Shown: piece by piece, positions 15,650-24,652 of the stretch | How the letters are laid out: the number at the start of each line of letters is the position of its first letter | How positions within the stretch are numbered: position 1 is the first letter of the stretch | Origin: Bradyrhizobium sp. SK17 | GTDB lineage: Bacteria > Pseudomonadota > Alphaproteobacteria > Rhizobiales > Xanthobacteraceae | Length of the DNA stretch: 64,000 nucleotides | NCBI RefSeq assembly: GCF_002831585.1 | Contig: NZ_CP025114.1 | Coordinates: 62,001 to 126,000, forward strand | Direction: 5' to 3' | Notes under the pieces: generated by a model | Told to the model about the DNA's origin: nothing | What the model saw: the letters and a program-made list of their open reading frames with translations, nothing else | Databases searched by the model: none | Translations under genes and position numbers: made by a program

Positions 15650-17774
15650 GATCGGCATCGCCATCCTGCTGCTGCTCGCCTTCTGGCTTTTGTGGAGCAT
15701 GGCCTACGAAGTGGTCGTGGCGCTGCGCTGGGCGCCGAGCCGCTTCCCGAGCGAGGGCGCGACCCGCTGGGCCCTGTTTCGGATGCAGAACGCCGACCGA
15801 TCCGCCGATTTCTTCCTGATCGCCTGGCGCCATTTTCACGACCGTCTGCTGTTCCCCGGCACGCGCGTTGAAGCCCTGATCCGCGCCGGCTACGCGGCGG
15901 CGAGCGTATTCGCGCTAGGGCTCGCCGGCGTGCTCTTCGCATTCATCAATCGGCGCCAGATGCCGTATGGCGAGGCCCGGTTCGGCACTGTGATGGAAGC
16001 AGCCAAGCAGGGGCTGACCGCAAAGCACGGGATAATCCTGGGGACGCTCGGCGGAGCCACGATCCGCTCCGACGAGCCCGCGCACATCCTGGTCGTGGGT
16101 CCGTCGCGCTCGGGAAAGGGCACCGGCTTCGTCCTTCCGAACGGCTATCTCTGGCAGGGCTCGGCGGTGTTCTTCGATCCCAAGCGCGAAAACTTCGAGG
16201 CGCTCGCCAACCATCGGGCCGCGATGGGCAACAAGGTCTTCATGTTCTCGCCCGGATCGAATGACACCCACCGCTACAATCCGCTCGATTTCGTGCGACG
16301 CGACGAGCGGATGGCGACGGACTGCCTGGTGGTGGCCTCCTTCGTCATCCCCGAAAAAGCGGACGACACATGGGCCGGGGCAGGGCGTCTGCTGCTGTCG
16401 TCGCTGATCGGCTACGTCCTCGCCTCGCCGCTGATCGCCGGCGCGCAGCACATGCGCACCGTGGCCCGCATGACGACCACGGGCAAGGACATCTCCTCCG
16501 TACTGCGGGCGATCGTAAAGACCGAGCGCCAGCACCTGCCGACCTGGGTGGCGGACAGCTTCAATCAGTACATCGCGCTCGAGCCCGAGACGCGCAATTC
16601 AGCCGTGTTCAACGTCAACATGGCGATGTCGCTCTGGAACAATGGGCTGATCTCGGCAGCGACAGAGACGTCCGACTTCGATATCCGGGAGCTGCGCCGG
16701 CACCCGATGACGATCTTCATCGGCTGCACCATCGCGGAGCTGTCGATCTTCCGGCCGCTGATCCGGATTCTGTTCCAGCAAATCCACGACCTGATGATGG
16801 TGAAGATTCCCGGCGAGGACGAGCCGCACCAGGTGCTGCTCATGCTCGATGAATTCTACCATGTCGGTCGGATGGACTCGCTGATCTCGAAGATCACCAT
16901 CAGCGCCGGCTATGGATTTCGCATGGCGATCGTGATGCAGGACATCGCGCAGCTCGACGAGCTCTATGGCAGAAACACGCGCATTACCACGGTCTCAGGC
17001 TCGCAGATCAAATTGTTCATCCAGATCAACGACCTCGACACATCGGAGTTCGTCTCAGAGATGCTGGGCGAGACGACACAGGTTTACAAGACGCCGATCC
17101 AGCGTCCGGGGCAGGGCGTGTTCGCGCCGCGCGTTTGGTCGCCGCATTATACCCCGCGCCCGCTGCGCAGTCCGCTGGAGCTTCGCGAGATGTCGGCGCG
17201 CCTTTCGATCCTTATGGTGAAGAACTCGCGATCGTTCGAATTGACCAAATTCCGGCACTACGCGGATAAACCCTACCGGATATTTTATGAAAAGGCGAAA
17301 GCCACGCCTCCCGTCCTGCCCGTGCTGCGCGAATGGCAAGACGAGCCTTTGGGAGGCGCGATAATGTCAGGGCCGGATCAGCCGAAGGAAGCAGTGAACG
17401 TTGACGCCGTGCCGACACCGACCGAAGCACCGACGATGCGCAAAACCCCAAAGCGACGATCAGCCAAGAAATTCGAAAGCAGGAAGCTGCCGGAAGTCCC
17501 GCCGGCCTCTGACACCCCTTTGACGCTTATCGCCCGATCAGAGTCGCAAAAGCCGGCGCGAAGGACATTGTCGCTAGGCGCAGCGCCACCAGTTCCGGCG
17601 GGGGAGAGCTGCGACGTGCGTCACATCCTGGCGTCTGTTTCTACAGCTCAAGACGAAGATTTTATCGCAGTGTTGAGCGGACTGGAAAGGTCGATTTCGG
17701 CAAGCCAAGGGGTGCGACAAGCAGCGGAAACGCTGGTTTCGCTCCATCGATCTTTCGGCGATGATATTAAGTAG
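15627..17774 (+). CDS. virD4: VirD4/TraG coupling protein, 715 aa
   Basis: Brings the relaxosome DNA to the T4SS. Two N-terminal membrane helices (about 8-30 and 85-107), Walker A GPSRSGKGTGF near residue 157, Walker B LLMLDEFYHVG near residue 405, and the AIVMQDIAQLDELYG and TTVSGSQIKLF segments are typical of the family. The last 120 residues (after about 590) are low complexity and differ strongly from the second copy at 41352-43502, whereas the final 15 residues (L-H-R-x-F-G-D-D) are again similar. No relaxase gene is visible nearby. Confidence 0.95.
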   Translation: MARVVAYRIGIAILLLLAFWLLWSMAYEVVVALRWAPSRFPSEGATRWALFRMQNADRSADFFLIAWRHFHDRLLFPGTRVEALIRAGYAAASVFALGLAGVLFAFINRRQMPYGEARFGTVMEAAKQGLTAKHGIILGTLGGATIRSDEPAHILVVGPSRSGKGTGFVLPNGYLWQGSAVFFDPKRENFEALANHRAAMGNKVFMFSPGSNDTHRYNPLDFVRRDERMATDCLVVASFVIPEKADDTWAGAGRLLLSSLIGYVLASPLIAGAQHMRTVARMTTTGKDISSVLRAIVKTERQHLPTWVADSFNQYIALEPETRNSAVFNVNMAMSLWNNGLISAATETSDFDIRELRRHPMTIFIGCTIAELSIFRPLIRILFQQIHDLMMVKIPGEDEPHQVLLMLDEFYHVGRMDSLISKITISAGYGFRMAIVMQDIAQLDELYGRNTRITTVSGSQIKLFIQINDLDTSEFVSEMLGETTQVYKTPIQRPGQGVFAPRVWSPHYTPRPLRSPLELREMSARLSILMVKNSRSFELTKFRHYADKPYRIFYEKAKATPPVLPVLREWQDEPLGGAIMSGPDQPKEAVNVDAVPTPTEAPTMRKTPKRRSAKKFESRKLPEVPPASDTPLTLIARSESQKPARRTLSLGAAPPVPAGESCDVRHILASVSTAQDEDFIAVLSGLERSISASQGVRQAAETLVSLHRSFGDDIK

Positions 17775-18288
17775 CGCTCCAGAGCGATTCCAGCGCTTTC
17801 TCAGGAAGCAATCTACTACTCGGACGAGTGTGATTGCTGATGCCCGATGATGATTTCTACCGCCGAGCGGATGGCGCGGGACCGCTGTGGGAGTGATCTT
17901 CAATCATTTGCGCGGGTCGAATTGTCTTACGCTCAAACGAGGGGGGTGTGGTCGAGGATCGGCGCGTTCGCCGGCCGTTCTTCATTTTCCTTGTATTCGG
18001 CCGAGTGTCTGAGAGCGAGCGATGCTGATACTGGCGGAATCCAATCAACATTTGTGCGCGGAAGTAGCAGAAGTTGCCTGCGCGTATCTGGCAAATGTGA
18101 AATCAAAGCTGGCATATCTGTCCAGGCCGCGAAACCATTCGCGGCAGGACAATCGCCCATTGCGTGCCAGGAAGCGATATTCGGGGCTCATATGATCGGA
18201 ACTTCGTGACCCATTTCGACCCATGCTTAATTCGTATGCAAAAGCGTCGGCAGTCTACGCATTGATCACAACCAACAGCGCGCGATTA
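17775..18288. other. Intergenic region between the T4SS operon and the sulfur island
   Basis: About 510 bases without a convincing gene. Short open frames occur (an 18-codon frame at 17840, a 57-codon frame at 18022-18195) but neither has a Shine-Dalgarno nor a recognisable product. The region probably marks a junction between modules. Confidence 0.5.
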
Positions 18289-18651
18289 TTACTTCGCAGA
18301 AGCTGAACGCGGATTAATCACTCTGTGAGGTGAAACCTTGCAGTTGGAAACGCCCCGTATATTGCTATCAGCCGGCTCAAGTACAATTCGGCACCGAAAC
18401 CCCAACGCTCTCGCAATTCTTACATAGTTGGTCAATGACGTCCCGCACGTTCCCTTGAGGTGTCGCGAGAGCTGCGCGGCTTCTGTGCCAAGAAGAAATC
18501 CGAGCGCTTCAAGGCTTACCCCTTCCTTTTCGCGCAGCTCGCGAATCGCCGCGACGATCCCCTGCTCGTCGGTAGCGACCTCTGCAGCAAGTCGGTCGCT
18601 GGTGCCGCGATCAGTTCCGGGGAAATTGGAATGTCTATTTCCTGAACGCAT
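18289..18651 (-). CDS. XRE-type helix-turn-helix regulator, 120 aa
   Basis: The central part, about residues 31-85, is a Cro/C1-type HTH: IVAAIRELREKEGVSLEALG, then LLGTEAAQLSRHLKG as recognition helix, and TNYVRIARALGF. The tail is basic. It starts four bases after the stop of the solute-binding protein gene and is probably co-transcribed with it, although no clear Shine-Dalgarno is seen. Target unknown; regulation of the adjacent binding-protein gene is the simplest guess. Confidence 0.7.
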   Translation of the reverse strand: MRSGNRHSNFPGTDRGTSDRLAAEVATDEQGIVAAIRELREKEGVSLEALGFLLGTEAAQLSRHLKGTCGTSLTNYVRIARALGFRCRIVLEPADSNIRGVSNCKVSPHRVINPRSASAK

Positions 18652-18657
18652 GTTCGA

Positions 18658-19425
18658 TCAACGTTTCGAGGTAACCCAGCCCCACTTTTCGAAAATCGCC
18701 GCACCTTCCGGCGAGGCGAGGAACCTTGCAAACTTTTTCACATCAGGGCGGGCCTCGCCCCTTTTCGTCAGCGCGATTCCTGTGTCGCGATAAATCGCGT
18801 ATTGCGGCTCCACGGCGACCTGATCGGCAACCTTGGCGTTAGCGACCTGCCAAATCGACCAGATCAGCCACGCATCGATGGAGGGATCTTCGGTCCAGCT
18901 CTGCTTCGCTTGGGCGCTGTTGCCGGCCACTTTTACGATATTCGATCGAAACGCCCGCACGCTGGCCATATCGCCGAGGCGCCCGGCCACGTCTTCCCAA
19001 AGCCCCTGTTGCCCGGCCCCGTTCACCACCAAAATACGATGACCCGGCTTCAGCAAGTCGGCGACGCCGGTGATGTGACCCGGATTACCGGGTCGCACGA
19101 GGATCGCCGCTGGCCTCAGATAAAGTGGTTGGACAGTGGAGGTGTCGATATCCGGCATCGCGGCGATGAAATCGGACATCATCACTTCCGATCCGCTAAA
19201 GATCAGGTCTGCATCCGCCTTTGCATTATCGATCCACTGTGGGGTCGGCCCCGCAGTGACTTCGACTTCGATACTGTGTTTTTTACCGAAGGCCGCAGCC
19301 GCTTCCTTCATCGCAGGTAACGGCCCACCAGGACCATACACGTGAATAATTCCCGCCGCTTGAACGGAGGCGCTGATACTCATCGCAAGACTTGCGACCG
19401 CGATAACGATAGCTAAACGGCGCAT
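18658..19425 (-). CDS. Periplasmic ModA-like solute-binding protein, 255 aa
   Basis: Signal peptide of about 23 residues (ending SVQAA). The mature part reads IIHVYGPGGPLPAMKEAAAAF, the usual start of type II binding proteins for oxyanions, followed by GPTPQWIDNAKADADLIFSGSE, and ends with KFARFLASPEGAAIFEKWG, a classic closing motif of ModA/Sbp-like proteins. No ABC permease or ATPase gene is adjacent. A more distant relative is encoded at 32611-33612. In this sulfur-rich context an inorganic anion ligand is plausible but not shown. Confidence 0.75.
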   Translation of the reverse strand: MRRLAIVIAVASLAMSISASVQAAGIIHVYGPGGPLPAMKEAAAAFGKKHSIEVEVTAGPTPQWIDNAKADADLIFSGSEVMMSDFIAAMPDIDTSTVQPLYLRPAAILVRPGNPGHITGVADLLKPGHRILVVNGAGQQGLWEDVAGRLGDMASVRAFRSNIVKVAGNSAQAKQSWTEDPSIDAWLIWSIWQVANAKVADQVAVEPQYAIYRDTGIALTKRGEARPDVKKFARFLASPEGAAIFEKWGWVTSKR

Positions 19426-19715
19426 GGCCTTATCTCCGTCAATTGAGGGCGTCTACCGAAAGGCCGGATATTGCTTGCCGACCATGGAGTGACCAGAAAG
19501 CTTAGACAGCCACGATAACGGCAACGATGCCGACAAGCGTCCAGAATGCCGTATTCGCAAACATACTTAGAATTTGCTCGTGATCCGGACCTTCGGGCAA
19601 TCCGGCCAAATGCGCAGCGCAGCGTCCCGGCAAGCTAAGAGGTAAGCGGTGAAGCCAAAAAGGCCTGCTACCGACAGCATCCGCGCGTTTTCGTTGCATT
19701 GATGAATCGGCATTC
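19426..19715 (-). other. Intergenic region with possible small-ORF remnants
   Basis: Two short minus-strand stretches read like membrane peptides: one in the frame covering roughly 19570-19730 (LSVAGLFGFTAYLLA) and one ending at 19502 (ANTAFWTLVGIVAVIVAV). They are in different frames and lack good ribosome sites. They may be remains of a decayed small membrane protein gene; I cannot support an intact gene. Confidence 0.3.
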
Positions 19716-19934
19716 TCATGATGCGCGGCATGTTCTTATTCCGAACAACATATAAGCAGGGCATATTCGAAACATGGCCGTGGAAATGAGAACGAGACCA
19801 ACCGCCGCCACGGCGTATTTCCACATGCCCCAACTGAGGAAAAAGTCTGCAAACTGCGGAATGAATGGCGAGATCAACAGCGCGAGGCCAATCACGAAAC
19901 GCACGACACGATCAAGCGAACCAACATTAATCAT
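19716..19934 (-). CDS. DUF2892/YgaP-type small membrane protein, 72 aa
   Basis: The N-terminal MINVGSLDRVVRFVIGLALL is the diagnostic start of DUF2892 proteins, which are often fused or linked to rhodanese domains and sulfide oxidation genes. Two membrane helices (about 12-28 and 38-56) are followed by a Cys-containing end (FRICPAYMLFG, RTC). The ATG at 19934 has GGAGAG just upstream; the ATG at 19946 lies before that site. It follows sqr on the same strand by 79 bases and is probably co-expressed. Confidence 0.75.
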   Translation of the reverse strand: MINVGSLDRVVRFVIGLALLISPFIPQFADFFLSWGMWKYAVAAVGLVLISTAMFRICPAYMLFGIRTCRAS

Positions 19935-20013
19935 GAAACTCTCCATTGGAATGCAGTTAAGTTTGTTTGGTACGTAACGCCGTAGCGTGTCGCGTCTGCA
20001 TCATGCGACGTTG

Positions 20014-21270
20014 TCACGCCGCCTTCGCGAAACTCCGCTCCTTATGCGGAATATCGAACTCGCCGCCGCCGAACATGTGATTCCAGTATAGCCACGGTAA
20101 AAGTTTGGTTTTGAGATACCACATGCTTCGTCGAGGAACGCGCGGGTCGAGCGGGAAGCTCGGCGTAACCTTGCCGCCATAGGCGAATTCAGCCAGCACG
20201 ATCTTGCCGATCGCAACGGTAAGCGGACAGGAGCCATAGCCGTCGTACACCGCCGCGGCCTTTTGCCCTTTCATCACCGACAGCAAGTTCTTGACGACGA
20301 CAGGGACTTGCATCCGTACTGCAGCCGCGGTTTTTGCGTTAGGTGTCGAGGCCGCGTCTCCGAGACCGAATATGTTCTGGTACCGCGTATGCTGCAGCGT
20401 GCCTTGATCGACCTCGATCCAGCCGGCCGCATTTGCAAGCGGGCTCGCGCGAACAAAATCGAGACCTGTTTGCGGTGGCGTGACGTGCATCAGATCGAAC
20501 GACTTTTCGATCTCCGATGTCGCGCCTGCTTCGTCTGTGACCATGAAGATCGCGCGCTTTGCTGCAGCATCTACAGCCTTCAGGTGGTGCTTATAGCGAA
20601 CGTTGATTCCGTAATCCTTGACTGCGTCCAACAGCGGCGGAACGAAAAAAGGAACGCCAAACATGACGTCGCCGGCGAGGCAGAATTCGATCTTGGCCTG
20701 ATTGAGCTTTCCCTGGCGCCGATGATGATCAGCCATCAAGTACATGATCTTCTGCGGAGCGCCGGCGCATTTGATCGGCATCGGCGGCTGGGTGAATAGC
20801 GCAGTGCCGCCTCGAAACCCCTTGATCGAGTCCCACGTGTACTGCGCGTACTTGGGAAGATAGTTGCTGCATACGCCATTTCGTCCGAGTGACTCCGTGA
20901 GCCCTTCGATCTTTTCCCAGGCAAGCTTCAGGCCCGGACACGCAATCAGGAAATCGTAATGTTCAAGTGAGTTGTCCTGCAGGCGAACAGCGTTCTGATC
21001 CGGCAGAAATTCAGCAGCGGCTTTTTTGATCCAGCGAACGCCCTTGGGGATTAGTGTCTCTTCCCGCCGTTCGGTTTGCGCACGCGTGAAGATTCCGGCA
21101 CCGACGAGTGTAAATCCGGGCTGATACCAATGCAGGTCTGATGGCTCGATGATGGCGATCTCCAGTGAGGAATCATGCTTTTTCAGAGTCGCCGCCGTTG
21201 TGATCCCGGCGCAACCTCCGCCGACAATCAAAATCCGTCGACCTGTCATTCCCTGAACTGGCGCAACCAT
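20014..21270 (-). CDS. sqr: Sulfide:quinone oxidoreductase, eukaryote-type (SQOR-like), 418 aa
   Basis: Membrane-associated flavoprotein that oxidises sulfide to persulfide or polysulfide and reduces quinone. The Rossmann FAD motif ILIVGGGCAGITTA is at residues 13-26. The redox cysteines are at C168 (IKCAGAPQKIMYL) and C348 (DGYGSCPLTV); these segments and LHVTPP/MHVTPP, AGWIEVD, TLQHTRYQNIFGLGD and the membrane-anchoring PWLYWNHMFGGG tail resemble human mitochondrial SQOR more than bacterial type I enzymes. Start at ATG 21270 with GGAG six bases upstream. It diverges from the blh-prx-pdo operon, and both are probably controlled by the ArsR-type sensor at 23367. Confidence 0.92.
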   Translation of the reverse strand: MVAPVQGMTGRRILIVGGGCAGITTAATLKKHDSSLEIAIIEPSDLHWYQPGFTLVGAGIFTRAQTERREETLIPKGVRWIKKAAAEFLPDQNAVRLQDNSLEHYDFLIACPGLKLAWEKIEGLTESLGRNGVCSNYLPKYAQYTWDSIKGFRGGTALFTQPPMPIKCAGAPQKIMYLMADHHRRQGKLNQAKIEFCLAGDVMFGVPFFVPPLLDAVKDYGINVRYKHHLKAVDAAAKRAIFMVTDEAGATSEIEKSFDLMHVTPPQTGLDFVRASPLANAAGWIEVDQGTLQHTRYQNIFGLGDAASTPNAKTAAAVRMQVPVVVKNLLSVMKGQKAAAVYDGYGSCPLTVAIGKIVLAEFAYGGKVTPSFPLDPRVPRRSMWYLKTKLLPWLYWNHMFGGGEFDIPHKERSFAKAA

Positions 21271-21304
21271 GATCGTCTCCATCACAATAGTTATTGATTA
21301 GCTT

Positions 21305-21328
21305 AAGTGATATGTTATGGTGTCACTT
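21305..21328. promoter_or_regulatory. Inverted repeat between sqr and the persulfide operon, candidate operator
   Basis: AAGTGA at 21305-21310 and TCACTT at 21323-21328 form a perfect 6-base inverted repeat with a 12-base spacer, extended imperfectly on both sides. It lies in the 86-base AT-rich gap between the two divergent starts, upstream of the GTG at 21357. A dyad in this place is expected for a BigR/SqrR-type repressor; assignment is inference. Confidence 0.45.
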
Positions 21329-21356
21329 CAAATCCGGTCTGTCGAGGAGTTTTATT

Positions 21357-21800
21357 GTGAAGATCATCAAAGTGAACGACATCCTGTCTGTCGGTCCGCA
21401 GCCAGACTTAAGTGATTTCAATGGGTTGAAGGCAGGCGGGTTTGGGTCCGTGATCAATAATCGGCCGGATGGCGAGGAGCCAACTCAGCCTGCGGCAGCC
21501 GAGGCTTCAGGTGCAGCGGAAGCGGCCGGGCTTCGCTATGCCCGCCAACCGATTGTGCTCGGAGCGGTCACCGAGGCGGACATCCGGCAATTCCAGAAAA
21601 ATCTCGCGCAACTCGATCAACCAGTTTTTGCCCACTGCAAAACCGGCACGCGGTCGCTGACTCTCTGGACCTTGGGCGAGGTTCTGGACGGCCGCATGGA
21701 GGCAACGGAGATTTTGCCATTCGGAGAACGGCACGGACTTGATTTGAAAGTCGCGGCGAAATGGGCTTCAGACCACGCTTCAAGCGACGGTGCGAAATGA
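21357..21800 (+). CDS. Blh/DUF442 PTP-like sulfur-metabolism protein, 147 aa
   Basis: Contains the protein-tyrosine-phosphatase-like loop H-C94-K-T-G-T-R-S (C-x5-R) and the V-G-P-Q-P start region of the TIGR01244/DUF442 family, which occurs as an N-terminal domain of Blh in BigR operons and near sulfide oxidation genes. It may act as a sulfur transferase with C94 carrying persulfide. GTG start at 21357 chosen for the GAGGAG at 21344-21349. It overlaps the peroxiredoxin gene by ATGA and heads the operon. Confidence 0.8.
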   Translation: MKIIKVNDILSVGPQPDLSDFNGLKAGGFGSVINNRPDGEEPTQPAAAEASGAAEAAGLRYARQPIVLGAVTEADIRQFQKNLAQLDQPVFAHCKTGTRSLTLWTLGEVLDGRMEATEILPFGERHGLDLKVAAKWASDHASSDGAK

Positions 21801-22474
21801 CGGAGCAGAACGTTCAACAGAGCGATGCGACGGAGGGGTATCGGCCGCTTTTGATCGGCAGTCCGGCTCCGCAATTCGTCACGCGAACGACGATGGGCAA
21901 CAGGTCATTGGATCAATACCGTGGCCGATGGCTGATTCTCTTTTCTCATCCGGCTGACTTTACGCCCGTCTGCACCAGCGAATTCATCAGCTTCTCCAAG
22001 GCATATCCCAAATTTCAGGAGCTTGGTTGCGACCTCCTGGCGCTTTCCATCGACAGTCTGTTCTCGCATCTCGCGTGGGTGCGAAGCATTCGTGAACGCT
22101 TCGGCGTCATGGTCCCTTTCCCGATCGCGGAAGATCCGTCAATGGCGATAGCCGAAGCCTACGGCATGATTCACGGAGGCGCTGCCGACAGTTCGACGGT
22201 CCGAGCGACCTTTGTCATCGATCCCGACGGCCTTATTCGGGCTCTTATCTGGTACCCGATGAGTACCGGCCGCCGCGTCGATGAGATCGTCCGCCTCGTC
22301 GCGGCGCTTCAGGTTACGGACAGCGACGCGGTTTTGACGCCGGAAGGCTGGATGCCGGGCGAAGATGTGATCGATGCAGCGCCGCTCAGTATCGAGGAAT
22401 CCGATGCCACGGCTGGATCTGGTGAAATCCACGACTGGTACTATCGCGTCCGAAAGTTGCGAGTAGACAAATGA
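21797..22474 (+). CDS. 1-Cys peroxiredoxin (Prx6-like), 225 aa
   Basis: AhpC/TSA-fold peroxidase: FSHPADFTPVC59TSEF holds the peroxidatic cysteine, then LSIDSLFSHLAWV and the PFPIAEDPS block, with the long Prx6-type C-terminal domain (GWMPGED onward). No resolving cysteine is placed as in 2-Cys enzymes. Its location inside a persulfide operon, with ATGA couplings on both sides, suggests that it reduces peroxides or handles persulfide-derived species. Full family length. Confidence 0.85.
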   Translation: MTEQNVQQSDATEGYRPLLIGSPAPQFVTRTTMGNRSLDQYRGRWLILFSHPADFTPVCTSEFISFSKAYPKFQELGCDLLALSIDSLFSHLAWVRSIRERFGVMVPFPIAEDPSMAIAEAYGMIHGGAADSSTVRATFVIDPDGLIRALIWYPMSTGRRVDEIVRLVAALQVTDSDAVLTPEGWMPGEDVIDAAPLSIEESDATAGSGEIHDWYYRVRKLRVDK

Positions 22475-23370
22475 AGAATGAAGACAGCCAAAAGCCGGTC
22501 GTTAAGGGGTTCTTCGACAAGCGAACCTTCAGCATTCAATATGTCGTTTCGGATCCGGCTACGAAGAAATGCGCGGTTATCGACCCCGTCCTTGATTTCG
22601 ACGAGAAATCGGGCGCAACGGCAACACGTTCAGCGGATGAGATTCTTGCTTATATCGCCGCCGAGGGCCTGAACGTCGAGTGGATCCTCGATACCCATCC
22701 GCATGCGGATCATCTCTCCGCCGCCCGATATCTCAAGAGCAAGACCGGGGCGCCAACTGCGATTGGCGATCGGATTAGCGAAGTGCAAGAGCTCTGGAAA
22801 AAAATTTACAACTGGCCGGATTTTCCCGCCGATGGATCGCAGTGGGATCACCTGTTCGCGCCTGGTGAGCGGTTCAAGGTTGGCAACATCGAAGCCAGCG
22901 TGTTGCTTTCGCCGGGACATACACTCGCTTCGATAACATATGTCATTGGCGATGCCGCATTCGTCCACGACACATTGTTCATGCCGGATTCCGGCACCGC
23001 ACGTGCCGACTTCCCCGGGGGCAGCGCCGCCAAGCTTTGGCAATCAATCCAGGCGATCGTGGCGTTGCCGGAATCGACGCGAGTGTTTACAGGGCACGAT
23101 TATCAGCCTGGTAAACGTCAGCCATTATGGCAAAGCACGGTGGCAGAACAAAAAGGCACTAACAAGCATTTGGTAAAAGCCAAAACGGAGGAGCATTTTG
23201 TCGCGCTGCGTGAAGAGCGCGACCGAAAGCTCCCGATGCCAAAACTAATTCTGCACGCGCTGCAAGTTAACATCCGGGGTGGGCGATTGCCCGAGCCGGA
23301 GTCGGACGGACGGCGTTATCTCAAGTTTCCTTTAGACGCGCTCGCCGGAGCCGTATGGAGTGAATCATGA
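22471..23370 (+). CDS. Persulfide dioxygenase-like metallo-beta-lactamase-fold protein, 299 aa
   Basis: Metallo-beta-lactamase fold with H76-P-H-A-D-H81 motif, LSPGHTLAS and F-T-G-H-D-Y metal-binding histidines. The start KGFFDKRTFSIQYVVSDP and the long insert with KIYNWPDF match the Blh/ETHE1-like PDO branch that oxidises glutathione persulfide to sulfite. Cytoplasmic. It lies between peroxiredoxin and the ArsR-type sensor, with overlapping starts and stops, which supports a role in clearing Sqr products. Confidence 0.87.
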   Translation: MKNEDSQKPVVKGFFDKRTFSIQYVVSDPATKKCAVIDPVLDFDEKSGATATRSADEILAYIAAEGLNVEWILDTHPHADHLSAARYLKSKTGAPTAIGDRISEVQELWKKIYNWPDFPADGSQWDHLFAPGERFKVGNIEASVLLSPGHTLASITYVIGDAAFVHDTLFMPDSGTARADFPGGSAAKLWQSIQAIVALPESTRVFTGHDYQPGKRQPLWQSTVAEQKGTNKHLVKAKTEEHFVALREERDRKLPMPKLILHALQVNIRGGRLPEPESDGRRYLKFPLDALAGAVWSES

Positions 23371-23774
23371 GGTTGGTGAAAACAGCACCCGACCTAATCG
23401 AACTCAATATTCGGCAAGCTGCGGATTTGATGCGACGTCTCAGCAATCCAAATCGCTTGATGATTGCTTGTGCGTTGATCGAGGGTGAACAATCTGTTTC
23501 GGAACTGGAAACCAAGCTTGGCATCAAGCAGCCAATTTTGTCGCAGCAGCTTGCCGATCTGCGAGAGGCAGGCGTTGTTCAGGCGCGACGATCATCCAAG
23601 TCGGTCTTTTATAGCGTCGCAGACGCCAAAGCCGGTCACTTGATCGCGGCACTTCATCAGATTTTTTGCGACGATCCCTATCCGGACGCCGCGCCCTTCA
23701 AGATTCCAGTCCGAGTGAAAGCCGCGGCGCAGGCCGCCGTTTTCGCGCAGGTCAGGCGGCCTTTCGAAAAATAG
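23367..23774 (+). CDS. bigR: ArsR-family persulfide-type sensor (BigR/SqrR-like), 135 aa
   Basis: Winged-helix ArsR repressor: ADLMRRLSNPNRLMIACALIEG, SVSELETKLGIKQPILSQQLADLREAGVV and the wing SKSVFYSVAD. Cysteines C35 and C101 are 66 residues apart, the same spacing as the redox pairs of BigR and SqrR that form a polysulfide or disulfide switch. It lacks metal-site motifs of ArsR/SmtB. Part of the coupled operon it probably autoregulates through the dyad at 21305-21328. BigR versus SqrR naming is not decided by sequence alone. Confidence 0.83.
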   Translation: MRLVKTAPDLIELNIRQAADLMRRLSNPNRLMIACALIEGEQSVSELETKLGIKQPILSQQLADLREAGVVQARRSSKSVFYSVADAKAGHLIAALHQIFCDDPYPDAAPFKIPVRVKAAAQAAVFAQVRRPFEK

Positions 23775-23786
23775 CGGGAAACTGAA

Positions 23787-24209
23787 ATGCAGCAAACCTA
23801 TTTGCAGTCGTTGATCGGGGGCGGGCTGATCGGGCTGTCGGCGGCCATCCTCTTGGTTCTCAACGGACGCATCGCCGGCGTCAGTGGCATGGTCTCAGGC
23901 GCGATCGAGTTCGTCAGTCCTGAACGCATGTCGCGTATCTTGTTTCTTGGGGGACTCCTCTGTGGCCCATTGATCTACCTGCAATGGTTCGGCGTCTGGC
24001 CACAGGTCGAGGTAACAACCACGGCTAGTTTGATGGTGGTTGCCGGTTTGCTTGTCGGTTTTGGGACCCGCCTTGGATCGGGATGCACCAGCGGACACGG
24101 GGTATGTGGCCTTGCGCGCCTGTCGCCGCGGTCTTTCACCGCGGTTATCGTGTTTCTGTGCACCGGGATCGCCACCGTATTGGTCATGAGAAAGTTCGGT
24201 ATCACATGA
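23787..24209 (+). CDS. pmpA: YeeE/YedE-type half transporter, first subunit, 140 aa
   Basis: Three to four membrane helices with the signature [17 protein letters not shown] at about residues 95-112, the cysteine-bearing motif of the YeeE/YedE sulfur transport family. In BigR operons the split pair is called PmpA/PmpB. It probably moves thiosulfate or another sulfur species. Twelve bases after the regulator stop; its own stop overlaps the next gene (ATGA). Confidence 0.85.
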   Translation: MQQTYLQSLIGGGLIGLSAAILLVLNGRIAGVSGMVSGAIEFVSPERMSRILFLGGLLCGPLIYLQWFGVWPQVEVTTTASLMVVAGLLVGFGTRLGSGCTSGHGVCGLARLSPRSFTAVIVFLCTGIATVLVMRKFGIT

Positions 24210-24652
24210 GCTGTTTGGCGCGAAATCTCGTGTCGCTGGTGTGCGGACTTATTTTTGGGTTCGGCTTGGCGCTATCGGGAATGCTTGATCCCGCGCGCGT
24301 TCGCGGATTTCTCGATATATTTGGTGCGTGGGACCCTAGTCTGGCCTTTGTGCTTGGCGGAGCGGTCGCTGTTTCATCGATCGGCTATGTCATGTCGCGC
24401 GGGATGACAGAACCCGCGTTGGACATTGCTTTTCGTTTACCGACCAAGACGGCGATCGATTCTCCTCTGCTCATTGGCGCAGGACTGTTTGGGATCGGTT
24501 GGGGAATTTCTGGCCTATGTCCCGGCCCGGCGATCGCGTCATTGAGCTTCGGCATTCCGGCGACAATTGTTTTCACGATTGCCATGATCGCAGGTGTTCT
24601 CGTGCATGACCACCTGATTAAAGCGCGTCCAAACCAGCAAGCATTACAGTGA
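24206..24652 (+). CDS. pmpB: YeeE/YedE-type half transporter, second subunit (DUF6691), 148 aa
   Basis: Second half of the split YeeE/YedE unit: [21 protein letters not shown] at the start and [15 protein letters not shown] near residue 105, the companion cysteine motif. About four helices. The start at 24206 overlaps the upstream stop and its stop overlaps the GTG of the TauE gene, so three membrane genes are tightly coupled. Confidence 0.85.
   Translation: MSCLARNLVSLVCGLIFGFGLALSGMLDPARVRGFLDIFGAWDPSLAFVLGGAVAVSSIGYVMSRGMTEPALDIAFRLPTKTAIDSPLLIGAGLFGIGWGISGLCPGPAIASLSFGIPATIVFTIAMIAGVLVHDHLIKARPNQQALQ

Noticed and set aside
18022..18195. 57-codon open frame starting MLILAESNQ
   Set aside because: No ribosome site, no family resemblance, and an Arg-rich end; not supported as a gene.
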